This document shows positions 54,718-62,144 of a stretch of 64,000 nt of DNA, one piece after another; position 1 is the first letter of the stretch, and every line of letters starts with the position of its first letter. The DNA is taken from NCBI RefSeq assembly GCF_036320485.1, contig NZ_CP132911.1:2976001-3040000 (forward strand), in the 5' to 3' direction. A program made the position numbers and the translations under genes. The notes beneath the pieces were generated by a model. The model ran no database searches. It saw only the letters and a program-made list of their open reading frames with translations, and was not told the DNA's origin. This DNA is from Dyella sp. A6. GTDB taxonomy: Bacteria; Pseudomonadota; Gammaproteobacteria; Xanthomonadales; Rhodanobacteraceae.

Positions 54718-56379
54718 ATGTCGCATTCCAATTCGATCCGGCGCGATGTCCGCGCTTTTCCTCTCATGCTTACCGGCCTGGGCTCGATCATCGGCTCCGG
54801 CTGGCTGTTCGGTGCCTGGAACGCCGCCAAACTGGCCGGCCCCGGCGCAACCTGGGCCTGGGTGATCGGCGCCGCCGTGATCATGGTGATCGCGCTGACC
54901 TACGCCGAGCTGGGCGCGATGTTCCCCGAGTCCGGCGGCATGGTGCGCTACGGCCACTATTCGCACGGCTCGCTGGTCGGCTTCATCGCCGCCTGGGCCA
55001 ACTGGATCGCCATCGTCTCGGTGATTCCGGTGGAAGCCGAGGCCTCGGTGCAGTACATGTCCGGCTGGAAGTGGCAGTGGGCGCAGAACCTGTACCACGT
55101 CACCAACGGCCACGGCGAGCTGGCGCCGGCCGGCCTGATGATCGCCGCGGCGCTGGTGATCATGTACTTCCTGCTCAACTTCTGGAGCGTGAAGCTGTTC
55201 GCCCACTCCAACACGGCGATCACCATCTTCAAGCTGATCGTGCCCGCCGCCACCGGCCTGGCACTGATCGCCAGCGGTTTCCACCACTCGAACTTCTCGG
55301 TGGGCCTGCACGGCGGCACCCACGTCAGCGACTTCGCGGCGATCCTTACCGCTGTAGCCACCGCGGGCATCGTGTTCAGCTTCAACGGCTTCCAGAGTCC
55401 GGTGAACCTGGCCGGCGAAGCACACAATCCCGGCAAGAGCATTCCGTTCGCGGTGATCGGCTCGATCGTGCTGGCCGCCGTGGTCTACCTGATCCTGCAG
55501 GTGGCCTACCTGGGCGCGGTACCGCCCGACATGCTGGCCAAGTTCGGCTGGCACGGCATCGACTTCAGCTCGCCGTTCGCCGAGCTGGCGGTGATCCTCA
55601 ACCTGAACTGGCTGGCCCTGCTGCTGTACGCCGATGCCTTCATCAGCCCCAGCGGCACCGGCATGACCTACACCGCGACGACCGCGCGGATGATCTACGG
55701 CATGGAGCGCAACGGCACCCTGCCGAAGATCTTTGGCCGGATCCACCCGAAATGGGGCGTACCGCGTCCGGCGATGTGGCTGGACCTGGTGGTGGCGTTC
55801 CTGTTCCTGTTCTTCTTCCGCGGCTGGGGCACGCTGGCGGCGGTGATCTCGGTGGCCACGGTGATCTCCTACCTGACCGGCCCGGTCAGCGTGATGACGC
55901 TGCGTCGCACCGCACCGGAACTGAAGCGCCCGCTGCGCCTGATCGGCCTGCCGGTGATCGCCGGCGTGGCCTTCATCATGGCGACCGAGCTGCTGTACTG
56001 GGCACGCTGGCCGCTGACCGGCCAGATCATCCTGCTGATGGTGGTGGCGCTGCCGGTGTACCTGTACTACCAGGCGAAAAGTGGCTGGCACGATTTCGGC
56101 CGGCAGATGAAGGGCGCCTGGTGGCTGATCTGCTACCTGCCGGTGATGGCGATCGTGTCATGGCTGGGCAGCACCACGTTCGGCGGCCACGGCTACCTGC
56201 CCTACGGCTGGGACCTGTTCACGGTCGGCGTGGTGGGTCTGGTGTTCTATGTGTGGGGCGTGCGCGCCGGCTGGCGCACGCCGTCTGTCGAAGCGGCACG
56301 CATCGAAGCCCACGACGAGCCCGACGCACCGCTGGTGCCGCCGGACGAGGAAGAGTCGGAGCGCATGACCGGACATTGA
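54718..56379 (+). CDS. APC-superfamily amino acid permease
   Basis: 553 residues from MSHSNSIRRDVRAFPLMLTG, with GGGAG before the ATG; the upstream frame has no homology. Twelve or so membrane helices. Helix 1 carries the APC substrate motif LGSIIGSGWLFG, helix 6 has AGIVFSFNGFQSPVNLAGEAHNPGKSIP. A long cytoplasmic tail is rich in acidic residues (EAHDEPDAPLVPPDEEESE). Uptake or exchange of an amino acid or amine is expected; the substrate is unknown. Divergent from metF and convergent with hom. Confidence 0.85.
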   Translation: MSHSNSIRRDVRAFPLMLTGLGSIIGSGWLFGAWNAAKLAGPGATWAWVIGAAVIMVIALTYAELGAMFPESGGMVRYGHYSHGSLVGFIAAWANWIAIVSVIPVEAEASVQYMSGWKWQWAQNLYHVTNGHGELAPAGLMIAAALVIMYFLLNFWSVKLFAHSNTAITIFKLIVPAATGLALIASGFHHSNFSVGLHGGTHVSDFAAILTAVATAGIVFSFNGFQSPVNLAGEAHNPGKSIPFAVIGSIVLAAVVYLILQVAYLGAVPPDMLAKFGWHGIDFSSPFAELAVILNLNWLALLLYADAFISPSGTGMTYTATTARMIYGMERNGTLPKIFGRIHPKWGVPRPAMWLDLVVAFLFLFFFRGWGTLAAVISVATVISYLTGPVSVMTLRRTAPELKRPLRLIGLPVIAGVAFIMATELLYWARWPLTGQIILLMVVALPVYLYYQAKSGWHDFGRQMKGAWWLICYLPVMAIVSWLGSTTFGGHGYLPYGWDLFTVGVVGLVFYVWGVRAGWRTPSVEAARIEAHDEPDAPLVPPDEEESERMTGH

Positions 56380-56409
56380 TCCGGTCGCGCCTGCCATCTC
56401 CTGCCCGCC

Positions 56410-56436
56410 ATCGCGCCCGCCCTGCGGCAGGCGCGA
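56410..56436. terminator. Candidate hairpin between the permease gene and hom
   Basis: ATCGCGCC (56410-56417) and GGCGCGAT (56429-56436) are perfect inverted arms, and an outer pair CGCGCCTGCC (56386-56395) with GGCAGGCGCG competes with them. The hairpin ends next to the hom stop. No T tract follows. Confidence 0.4.
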
Positions 56437-57537
56437 TCAGGCCAGCGCCAGCACGTCGCCCAGCAGGGCCTGCGCGGTGACGTCCGGGCCGGCACCCGGG
56501 CCCTGGATCACCAGCGGCTGGGTGTTGTAGCGGGTAGTGGTGAGCGCGAACTGGTTGTCGGTGCCGTACAGGCGCGTCGCCGGGTGCGTGCTGGCCACTT
56601 CCACCAGCCCCACGTGGGCATGTCCGCGCTGGTTGAGCCGGGCCAGGAAGCGGATCGAGCCGCCCCGCGCCTTCGCCGCGGCGTGACGCTCGGCAAGGCT
56701 TTCGTCCAGCTCGCCGATGCGTGCAAGAAAGGTCTGCAGGTCCACGCCACGCAGGGCCTCGGGCACCAGCCCCTCCACCGTGACCTCTTCCGGGCGTAGC
56801 GCAAAACCGGCGCAACGGGCCAGGATCAGCAGCTTGCGTGCGACATCGCCGCCGGAAAGGTCGTCGCGCGGATCAGGCTCGGTGTAGCCGAGTTCGCGCG
56901 CACGAAGCAGCAGCGCCGAGAACGGCTGGCTGCCGTCGTACTGATTGAACAGGTACGAGAGCGAGCCCGAGAACACGCCTTCCAGCGTCAGCAGCGCATC
57001 GCCGCAGGCGCGCAGCCGGCGCAGGGTGGAGATCACCGGCAGACCGGCCCCCACGGTGGCCGAATCGCCGTAGCGTGCGCCTCCTGCCAATGCCTCCTGC
57101 AGGGCGCGCCAGCCAGGCAGGTCGCCACCGGCCAGCGACTTGTTGGCGGTGACCACGTGATAGCCGCGCGCCAGCCAGGCGGCATGGCGCGAAGCCAGTT
57201 CCGCACTGGCGGTGGCATCGACCACCACCTTGTGTCCGGCGCCGCTGGCATCGAGCGCAGCCAGCAGAGCCGCGTCGTCCCGCGGATCGCCGTCGCTCTT
57301 CAGACGCTCGCGCAGGTTGCGCGAGGCCAGCTTCTCCGGTTCGACCTGCTGGCGACGCGAATTGGCCGCGCCGACCAGACTGAGATGGGCCGCGGCGGGC
57401 GTGTTCAGCAAGCGCAGGAAGGCGCCACCCACCACACCAGTACCCAGCAGCACCATCGCAGTCGCGCTGCCGGCCGCCGGCTGGCCGGCCCTGAGCGCCG
57501 GTTTCTGCCGCGCACCGTCTTCCAGCACTGCACTCAT
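56437..57537 (-). CDS. hom: Homoserine dehydrogenase
   Basis: 366 residues, the short monofunctional form without ACT domain. NAD(P)-dependent reduction of aspartate semialdehyde to homoserine. Motifs: MVLLGTGVVGGAFLRLL (nucleotide fold), VVVDATASAELASRH, VVTANKSLAGG, YGDSATVGAGLPVISTLRRL, GVFSGSLSYLFNQYDG, ELGYTEPDPRDDLSGGDVARK (catalytic lysine and aspartates). Last gene of metX-metB-hom; its ATG overlaps the metB stop (ATGA). Confidence 0.94.
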   Translation of the reverse strand: MSAVLEDGARQKPALRAGQPAAGSATAMVLLGTGVVGGAFLRLLNTPAAAHLSLVGAANSRRQQVEPEKLASRNLRERLKSDGDPRDDAALLAALDASGAGHKVVVDATASAELASRHAAWLARGYHVVTANKSLAGGDLPGWRALQEALAGGARYGDSATVGAGLPVISTLRRLRACGDALLTLEGVFSGSLSYLFNQYDGSQPFSALLLRARELGYTEPDPRDDLSGGDVARKLLILARCAGFALRPEEVTVEGLVPEALRGVDLQTFLARIGELDESLAERHAAAKARGGSIRFLARLNQRGHAHVGLVEVASTHPATRLYGTDNQFALTTTRYNTQPLVIQGPGAGPDVTAQALLGDVLALA

Positions 57538-58736
57538 GCGCTGACCCTGCGTTTGGATTTGCCTGCAGCCTCGGCGCGTGCCAGTGCGGCATCCAGGTCA
57601 CGCAGCAGGTCGTCGCCATCCTCGATGCCCACCGACAGGCGCAACAGGGTGTCAGCGATACCCGCCTTGCGACGCGCCTCCGGCGCCATCGCCGCATGCG
57701 TCATCGTCGCCGGGTGCGCAACCAGGCTTTCCACCCCGCCCAGCGACTCGGCCAGCGAGAAGTAGTGCAGGCCATCGATGAATGCCTCGATCTCGGCTAC
57801 CTCGCCTTCCAGCTCGAAGCTGAGCATGGCGCCGAAGCCCTGCTGCTGACGCGCCGCCAGGGCGTGGCCGGGGTGATATTCCAGACCGGGGTAATAGACC
57901 TTGCGCACCGCCGCATGGCCATCCAGCCGGCTGGCGATGCGCACCGCGTTTTCCTGATGCTGGCGCAGCCGCACGCTCAGCGTGCGCAGGCCGCGCAGGG
58001 TGAGAAAGCTGTCGAACGGCGCACCGGTGAGACCGTTGCAGTTGCCCCACCACTTGATCTGCTCGGCGACCGCCGCCTCGCGCGCCACCACCGCGCCACC
58101 GACCACGTCGCTGTGGCCGTTGATGTACTTGGTGGTGGAATGCACCACCACGTCGGCGCCCAGCGCCAGCGGCTGCTGCAATGCCGGTGACAGGAAAGTG
58201 TTGTCCACCACCACCAGCGCGCCCACGGCATGCGCCGCCTGCGCCACGTGACGGATGTCAGTGATGCGCAGCAGCGGGTTGGATGGCGTCTCGACCCAGA
58301 CCAGTGCCGGCTTCTCCACCAGCCCGGCGGCCAGCGCAGCTCGATCGGTGAGGTCGGCGAACTGCACGCGGAAGCGCCCCTTCTTGGCCCAGGCGTCGAG
58401 CAGGCGCCAGGTGCCGCCGTAGCAGTCGTGTGCGGCCAGCACCAGGCCACCGGCCGGCACCAGTTCCAGCGCTAGGGCCACTGCGGCCATGCCGCTGGCA
58501 GTGACCACCGCGCCGGCGCCCTGCTCCAGCTCGGTCAGCGCTTCGGCCAGCAGGTCGCGGGTGGGATTGCCGCTGCGCGAATAGTCGTACGGCCGCTTGC
58601 GACCGAAGCCTTCGAAGCTGTAGTTGGTGGACAGGTGCAGCGGCGGCACCACGGCACCGTGCTGGGTATCGGACTCGATGCCGGCGCGCACGGCACGCGT
58701 GGCGGCGGCAGCCTCGGGGGCGAAATCGGCGCTCAT
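57534..58736 (-). CDS. metB: Cystathionine gamma-synthase / O-acylhomoserine sulfhydrylase-type PLP enzyme
   Basis: 400 residues from MSADFAPEA, with GGAG nine bases before the ATG and a four-base gap from metX. Cys/Met-metabolism PLP family: STNYSFEGFGRKRPYDYSRSGNPTRD, SGMAAVALALEL, DCYGGTWRL, VWVETPSNPLL, VDNTFLSPALQQPL, VVVHSTTKYINGHSDVVGG (PLP lysine) and SLGGVESLVAHPATMTH. It joins the acylhomoserine made by MetX to cysteine (cystathionine) or to sulfide. Sequence alone does not settle which; Xanthomonas homologues are named MetB. Confidence 0.9.
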   Translation of the reverse strand: MSADFAPEAAAATRAVRAGIESDTQHGAVVPPLHLSTNYSFEGFGRKRPYDYSRSGNPTRDLLAEALTELEQGAGAVVTASGMAAVALALELVPAGGLVLAAHDCYGGTWRLLDAWAKKGRFRVQFADLTDRAALAAGLVEKPALVWVETPSNPLLRITDIRHVAQAAHAVGALVVVDNTFLSPALQQPLALGADVVVHSTTKYINGHSDVVGGAVVAREAAVAEQIKWWGNCNGLTGAPFDSFLTLRGLRTLSVRLRQHQENAVRIASRLDGHAAVRKVYYPGLEYHPGHALAARQQQGFGAMLSFELEGEVAEIEAFIDGLHYFSLAESLGGVESLVAHPATMTHAAMAPEARRKAGIADTLLRLSVGIEDGDDLLRDLDAALARAEAAGKSKRRVSA

Positions 58737-58740
58737 GGGA

Positions 58741-59781
58741 TCAGACTCCACAACAACAGGGGATGGCCTGGCGCAGCAGTGGCGCCAGCTTGCCGGTTTC
58801 TTTCAGGAATGCATCGTGGCCGTAGGGGGAGTCGACCACCTCCAGCGTGGCCGGTCCGCGCACGCGGCGCTGCAGCTCGCACAGGTCGGCCAGCGGCACC
58901 AGCCGGTCGGTAGGGAAACCGATCAACGTGGTCGGCGCCAGCACCGCCTCGGGCGCCACATCGTGCAGGTCGATCGATTCGGAGAGCGACAGGAAGCGTT
59001 GCACGTCGAAGCGCTCGACGAAACGGCGACCGGCGTTTTCCAGGTAATCCTCCACCGGAAAGTGGAAACGGCCGTCGCGGAATTCAGCCTCGCCACCGAA
59101 GCGGCGCGAGAACTCCTCGCCACCCCGGTAGGTCGTCATCGCCAACTGCCGCGCCAGCGCCAGCGCGTCGTCCGCACGCCCCGTCTCCAGGCCGAGTCGG
59201 ACGATCTGCCGCTGGATCGAGCGCTGCGCCGTGGACAGCGGATGCGAACGATGCGCGCCCGCCAGCAGCACCAGCCGCTCGATCCTGGCCGGGTGACGTG
59301 CCGCGAAGGCCAGACCGACCATCGCGCCATAGGACGAGCCCACGAAAGCGGCAACCTGCCCGATACCCAATGTCTCGACCAGCGCCGCCAGCGCATCGGC
59401 CTGGTCCTCGCTGGACACCGTGTTCACGTCGTCGCCGAGCGTGGCTGGGGTCAGCCAGTCGATGCTCAGCACGCGGCAGGCGGCCAGGTCGATGGCGCAG
59501 TCCTCGCCGACCAGCTCCGACCACCAACCGGGGGTACCTGTTGCCGTGGTGGCCACATCGCGGTCGGCCGAGATTCCGCCCTGCACGATCACCGTGGGCG
59601 CATCCGGCGCACCGCACCAGCGATACGACACTTCCACCTCGCGCACGGCCTGCCCGTAGCGCGGCGACAACATCACCCGACGACTGCTGCGCTGGTCGGT
59701 AAGGGCCTGACGCGGAAACAGCGACACGATCACGGCAGTGGGCCGTTCATCGTCGGAGGAGTGGGCATGTGTGGCGGGCAT
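58741..59781 (-). CDS. metX: Homoserine O-acyltransferase (MetX family)
   Basis: 346 residues from the ATG at 59781. Alpha/beta-hydrolase fold: VIVQGGISADRDV (oxyanion region), FVGSSYGAMVGLAFAARHP (nucleophile serine elbow; the family usually reads GGSMGGMQ, so this is the divergent branch), PTTLIGFPTDRLVPLADL (aspartate) and SPYGHDAFLKE (histidine). It makes O-succinyl- or O-acetyl-homoserine, the first step toward methionine. First gene of metX-metB-hom. Its ribosome binding site (GGAGAACC at 59793-59786) is one arm of a perfect hairpin behind the SAM-I riboswitch. Confidence 0.88.
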   Translation of the reverse strand: MPATHAHSSDDERPTAVIVSLFPRQALTDQRSSRRVMLSPRYGQAVREVEVSYRWCGAPDAPTVIVQGGISADRDVATTATGTPGWWSELVGEDCAIDLAACRVLSIDWLTPATLGDDVNTVSSEDQADALAALVETLGIGQVAAFVGSSYGAMVGLAFAARHPARIERLVLLAGAHRSHPLSTAQRSIQRQIVRLGLETGRADDALALARQLAMTTYRGGEEFSRRFGGEAEFRDGRFHFPVEDYLENAGRRFVERFDVQRFLSLSESIDLHDVAPEAVLAPTTLIGFPTDRLVPLADLCELQRRVRGPATLEVVDSPYGHDAFLKETGKLAPLLRQAIPCCCGV

Positions 59782-59785
59782 CGGT

Positions 59786-59818
59786 GGTTCTCCTGTGGCA
59801 TCGCCCCTGCGGAGAACC
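59786..59818 (-). promoter_or_regulatory. Ribosome-binding-site sequestering hairpin of metX
   Basis: On the minus strand GGTTCTCC (59818-59811) pairs perfectly with GGAGAACC (59793-59786), which holds the metX Shine-Dalgarno sequence four to five bases before the ATG. It is the likely output hairpin of the riboswitch, acting on translation; no T run is present that would make it a terminator. Confidence 0.65.
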
Positions 59819-59869
59819 TGCAAAGAGGTTGTCGCCAGATCAAACGCGAACGTGCCGCGATGACGACAT

Positions 59870-59984
59870 CCCATCTACCGGTCGGTGCCTAGGCACCCCG
59901 CAGGAGTTGGCACCGTTGCAGGCAATGCCTGCAGGTTGCCCCGGCTTCAAAGGGCCTGTCCCTCAGCCGGTCTCGATGAGTGGA
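59870..59984 (-). ncRNA. SAM-I riboswitch (S-box) upstream of metX-metB-hom
   Basis: Minus-strand aptamer with the conserved blocks in order: CTCATCGAGACCGGCTGAGG, GACAGGCCC, TTTGAAGCCGGGGCAACC, a P3 hairpin (TGCAGGCATTGCCTGCA), GGTGCCAACTCCTGC, and a P4 hairpin of GGTGCC type. P1 closes by CTCATC (59980-59975) with GATGGG (59875-59870). SAM binding should shut the operon. Xanthomonas campestris has a SAM-I element before its met operon reported to respond also to uncharged initiator tRNA. Confidence 0.92.
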
Positions 59985-59988
59985 AGCA

Positions 59989-60035
59989 ACTCTAACGACA
60001 CCGGCAAACAGGTGTCAATGGACGTATAGACGTCT
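59989..60035 (-). promoter_or_regulatory. metX operon promoter with AGACGTCT box upstream
   Basis: A perfect -35 TTGACA (minus strand, 60018-60013) is followed at 18 bases by TAGAGT (59994-59989), placing the start of transcription at about 59982, the 5' end of the riboswitch. Just upstream of the -35 lies AGACGTCT (60028-60035) next to GGACGTAT (60020-60027, six of eight matches): two tandem copies of the sequence known as the E. coli MetJ met box. Confidence 0.6.
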
Positions 60036-60239
60036 AAACGGCTTGAAGGCCTTATGCACACTGCATTCGGCGCTTATGTCCATTCGCCATATGTGCCGAA
60101 ATGCATGGCTCCCGTCAGCATTCAGGAGATTCACCAGGAGGCCATGCCGTACCCGTGACGACAGGCAACGGGCAGCCAAGGAAGGAAGATGCGCGCAACA
60201 TCTGAGCCGTGCCCGCGCACATGCAGGCGATCCGCACAC
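60036..60239. other. Non-coding stretch without recognised feature
   Basis: No credible gene, RNA or repeat was recognised between the metX promoter region and the minus-strand terminator. Short frames on both strands lack homology or ribosome binding sites. Confidence 0.5.
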
Positions 60240-60321
60240 GAAAAAGGCCGGAGATCCGATGCACGGATTTCCGGCCCTGGGTGCAGCGTCGCTGCATGAT
60301 GTCTGGTGCCGCTTGTCAGCA
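60240..60321 (-). ncRNA. Candidate orphan small RNA
   Basis: A strong intrinsic terminator points leftward: arms 60276-60264 and 60258-60246 (13 bases, one wobble) then TTTTT at 60245-60241. No minus-strand gene lies to its right. A possible promoter does: TTGTTA at 60356-60351, 17 bases, TATGTA at 60333-60328. The transcript would be about 80 nucleotides with one further hairpin (TGCAGCG/CGCTGCA at 60296-60282). This is inference from promoter and terminator alone. Confidence 0.4.
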
Positions 60322-60326
60322 TGGAA

Positions 60327-60353
60327 TTACATACATACCTCTATGTTTTGTAA
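60327..60353. promoter_or_regulatory. Palindrome over the candidate small-RNA promoter
   Basis: TTACATACATA (60327-60337) and TATGTTTTGTAA (60342-60353) are mirror halves apart from one extra base, around CCTC. The palindrome covers the -10 and reaches the -35 of the proposed minus-strand promoter, a position suited to a repressor. The surrounding 60325-60380 is markedly A+T-rich. Confidence 0.45.
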
Positions 60354-60574
60354 CAAATTAAGATAATCTAAATTCATACCTACCGCCAACGTTACCGTCG
60401 CTCTTTACTTGCTTACTTTGTCAGCCCGGACCTTATCGTCATCCATGTCGATGTACGGGTGCTCTGCGCTTGAGCTGGACCGGCTTAGCCACGTTCATGA
60501 ATTTCTTTTCAGGCGGCTTACAGGATGTTGTGGTCAATGCATTCCCGCAACCGAGTCACCATCGACTCCAGAAT

Positions 60575-60597
60575 ATGCGAATAGGACCTATTCGCAT
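60575..60597. promoter_or_regulatory. Perfect 23-base palindrome upstream of the flavin cluster
   Basis: ATGCGAATAGG (60575-60585), one central A, then its exact complement CCTATTCGCAT (60587-60597). Its half-site ATGCGAAT recurs at 60625-60632. The right end touches the TTGACT -35 hexamer at 60597-60602. Confidence 0.7.
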
Positions 60598-60643
60598 TGA
60601 CTTAGAGCGAAGCAACGTGCAAGTATGCGAATGGTTCTCGTTT
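60597..60643 (+). promoter_or_regulatory. Promoter of the flavin cluster with overlapping Fur-like box
   Basis: TTGACT (60597-60602) and an extended -10, TGC-AAGTAT (60618-60626), are 18 bases apart, giving a start near 60633. ATGCGAATGGTTCTCGTT (60625-60642) agrees with the Fur consensus ATGAGAATNATTCTCATT at 14 of 17 defined positions and lies over the -10 and start. Iron-dependent repression is the inference. Confidence 0.5.
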
Positions 60644-60662
60644 GCGTATATAAAGGGGTCTC

Positions 60663-61604
60663 ATGACGCGCACTTCGAAAAGGAAGCTATCGGTGTGCCT
60701 GCTGGCCGTCGCCGCGACTTACCTCTCCGCCGCAGCAATGGCGGACGAGCCAATCTTTGGATTCCTCAACACAACCGACCTGCTTCCCAAGCATGGTCAG
60801 GAGTATGAGCAGTGGTTGACATGGCGCCACCAGAAGGCGGGCGGGCGATTTGATCTGCTGGAGGGAAAGACTGAATATTCCTACGGTGTAACCGACGCCC
60901 TGCAGCTCTCAGGCTACCTGGTCTACGACTGGACACAGGCGTATCGCAATGGTCCGGATGGAACGACGACAGCACCGGAACCATATTCGGCCTATTTCCC
61001 GAGCCCCTACAGTCACTTCAACAGCACCAAGCTCATCGCAGGTGCATTCGAAGCGATCTGGCGTGTGCGCAGCCCATACACCAACCCAGTGGGTGTCGCC
61101 TTCCTGTTCGAGCCGGAAGTTGGACCGCGTTTCCAGGAATTGGCCGTGAAGGCCATCATCCAGAAAAACTACCTGGACGACCGGCTTGTTCTGGTCGGCA
61201 ACGTCGCGTGGAAACCGGAAATCCGCGAGCTCCCAGGCAACCCTTATGCGGATCCCGGCAGCGGCGAAGATCGCTCCAACACCAATATCGAGACCGACGT
61301 GAATTTCGGCGCTGGTGTCTCGTATCGCTTCACTTCTAACTGGTCCGCAGCATGGGAGATTCAGAACGAGCGGGAGATCAACCGATTCGCGCTGCTCGAT
61401 CACAGCCAGTGGATGGGCAATGTCCTGTACACGGGGCCAACCATCCATTACGCAAACCAACATTTCTTTGCCACGCTCACGTGGTTGCAGCAGCTTCCTG
61501 GTGCGCACAACTACATGGACCCCAGCATGGTCGTCCATGGATATGACAATGACGTCGATTTCGAACACACGCGTGTTCGACTGAAGCTCGGTTACTACTT
61601 CTGA
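60663..61604 (+). CDS. Outer-membrane beta-barrel protein of unknown function (DUF6662-like)
   Basis: 313 residues with a signal peptide (KLSVCLLAVAATYLSAAAMA) and a C-terminal aromatic (LKLGYYF) as in outer-membrane barrels. The mature part alternates polar and apolar residues with many aromatics (ALQLSGYLVYDWTQAYRN, FGAGVSYRFTSNWSAAWEI), typical of a barrel of about 12 strands. The resemblance to DUF6662 is by memory only. GGGG lies four bases before the ATG. First gene of four, 12 bases before the FMN-binding protein. Base composition is lower in G+C than the rest of the window. Confidence 0.75.
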   Translation: MTRTSKRKLSVCLLAVAATYLSAAAMADEPIFGFLNTTDLLPKHGQEYEQWLTWRHQKAGGRFDLLEGKTEYSYGVTDALQLSGYLVYDWTQAYRNGPDGTTTAPEPYSAYFPSPYSHFNSTKLIAGAFEAIWRVRSPYTNPVGVAFLFEPEVGPRFQELAVKAIIQKNYLDDRLVLVGNVAWKPEIRELPGNPYADPGSGEDRSNTNIETDVNFGAGVSYRFTSNWSAAWEIQNEREINRFALLDHSQWMGNVLYTGPTIHYANQHFFATLTWLQQLPGAHNYMDPSMVVHGYDNDVDFEHTRVRLKLGYYF

Positions 61605-61616
61605 CGGAAGCGAACT

Positions 61617-62144
61617 ATGAAAGCCCAATTCCTGTTGGTGCCCGCCACCGCATTGGTGGCCGTGGCGGCACCTGTGTACGCCAAGGTGTACCTGAGCATC
61701 GAGCAAGCACAGCAGTTGATGTTTCCTGGAGCTACGCTCATCCAGCAACCATTGACGTTGACAGCAGGCCAGGTACACGCCATCGAAAAGGCGAGCCATA
61801 CAGACGTGTTAAGCCGTCAGCTCCGACTGTGGAAAGTGTCCACTGGCGGCTGGTTCATCATCGATCAGGTCGTGGGCAAGCACGCGTTCATTCCCATCGC
61901 ATTGGGACTAGACGGCACCGGTGCGGTAAAAAGTATCGAGATACTAGAGTATCGCGAAGCTTTCGGCAGCGAGGTACGCAATCCGAAGTGGCTCGCTCAG
62001 TTTGACGGCAAGCGCAATGGCGCAACGCTTACCTTGACTAGGGATATCCAGAACATCTCCGGCGCAACCCTATCATCCAAGCACATCACAGACGGCGTGC
62101 GCCGGCTCCTAGCGACCTATGCTCTTGCCATCGCACCCCATTGA
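61617..62144 (+). CDS. Periplasmic FMN-binding protein with covalent flavinylation site
   Basis: 175 residues with a signal peptide (FLLVPATALVAVAAPVYA). FMN_bind fold as in NqrC/RnfG: the end reads DIQNISGATLSSKHI, the D-x-x-SGAT-x-S/T motif whose threonine receives FMN from ApbE by a phosphoester bond. The modifying enzyme is the next gene, overlapping by 26 bases. A single-flavin electron carrier in the periplasm is the straightforward role. In its present form it lacks the membrane anchor of NqrC. Confidence 0.85.
   Translation: MKAQFLLVPATALVAVAAPVYAKVYLSIEQAQQLMFPGATLIQQPLTLTAGQVHAIEKASHTDVLSRQLRLWKVSTGGWFIIDQVVGKHAFIPIALGLDGTGAVKSIEILEYREAFGSEVRNPKWLAQFDGKRNGATLTLTRDIQNISGATLSSKHITDGVRRLLATYALAIAPH

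Noticed and set aside
60409..60808. Small plus-strand frames before the outer-membrane protein
   Set aside because: They run through the promoter, palindrome and Fur-like box and lack ribosome binding sites.
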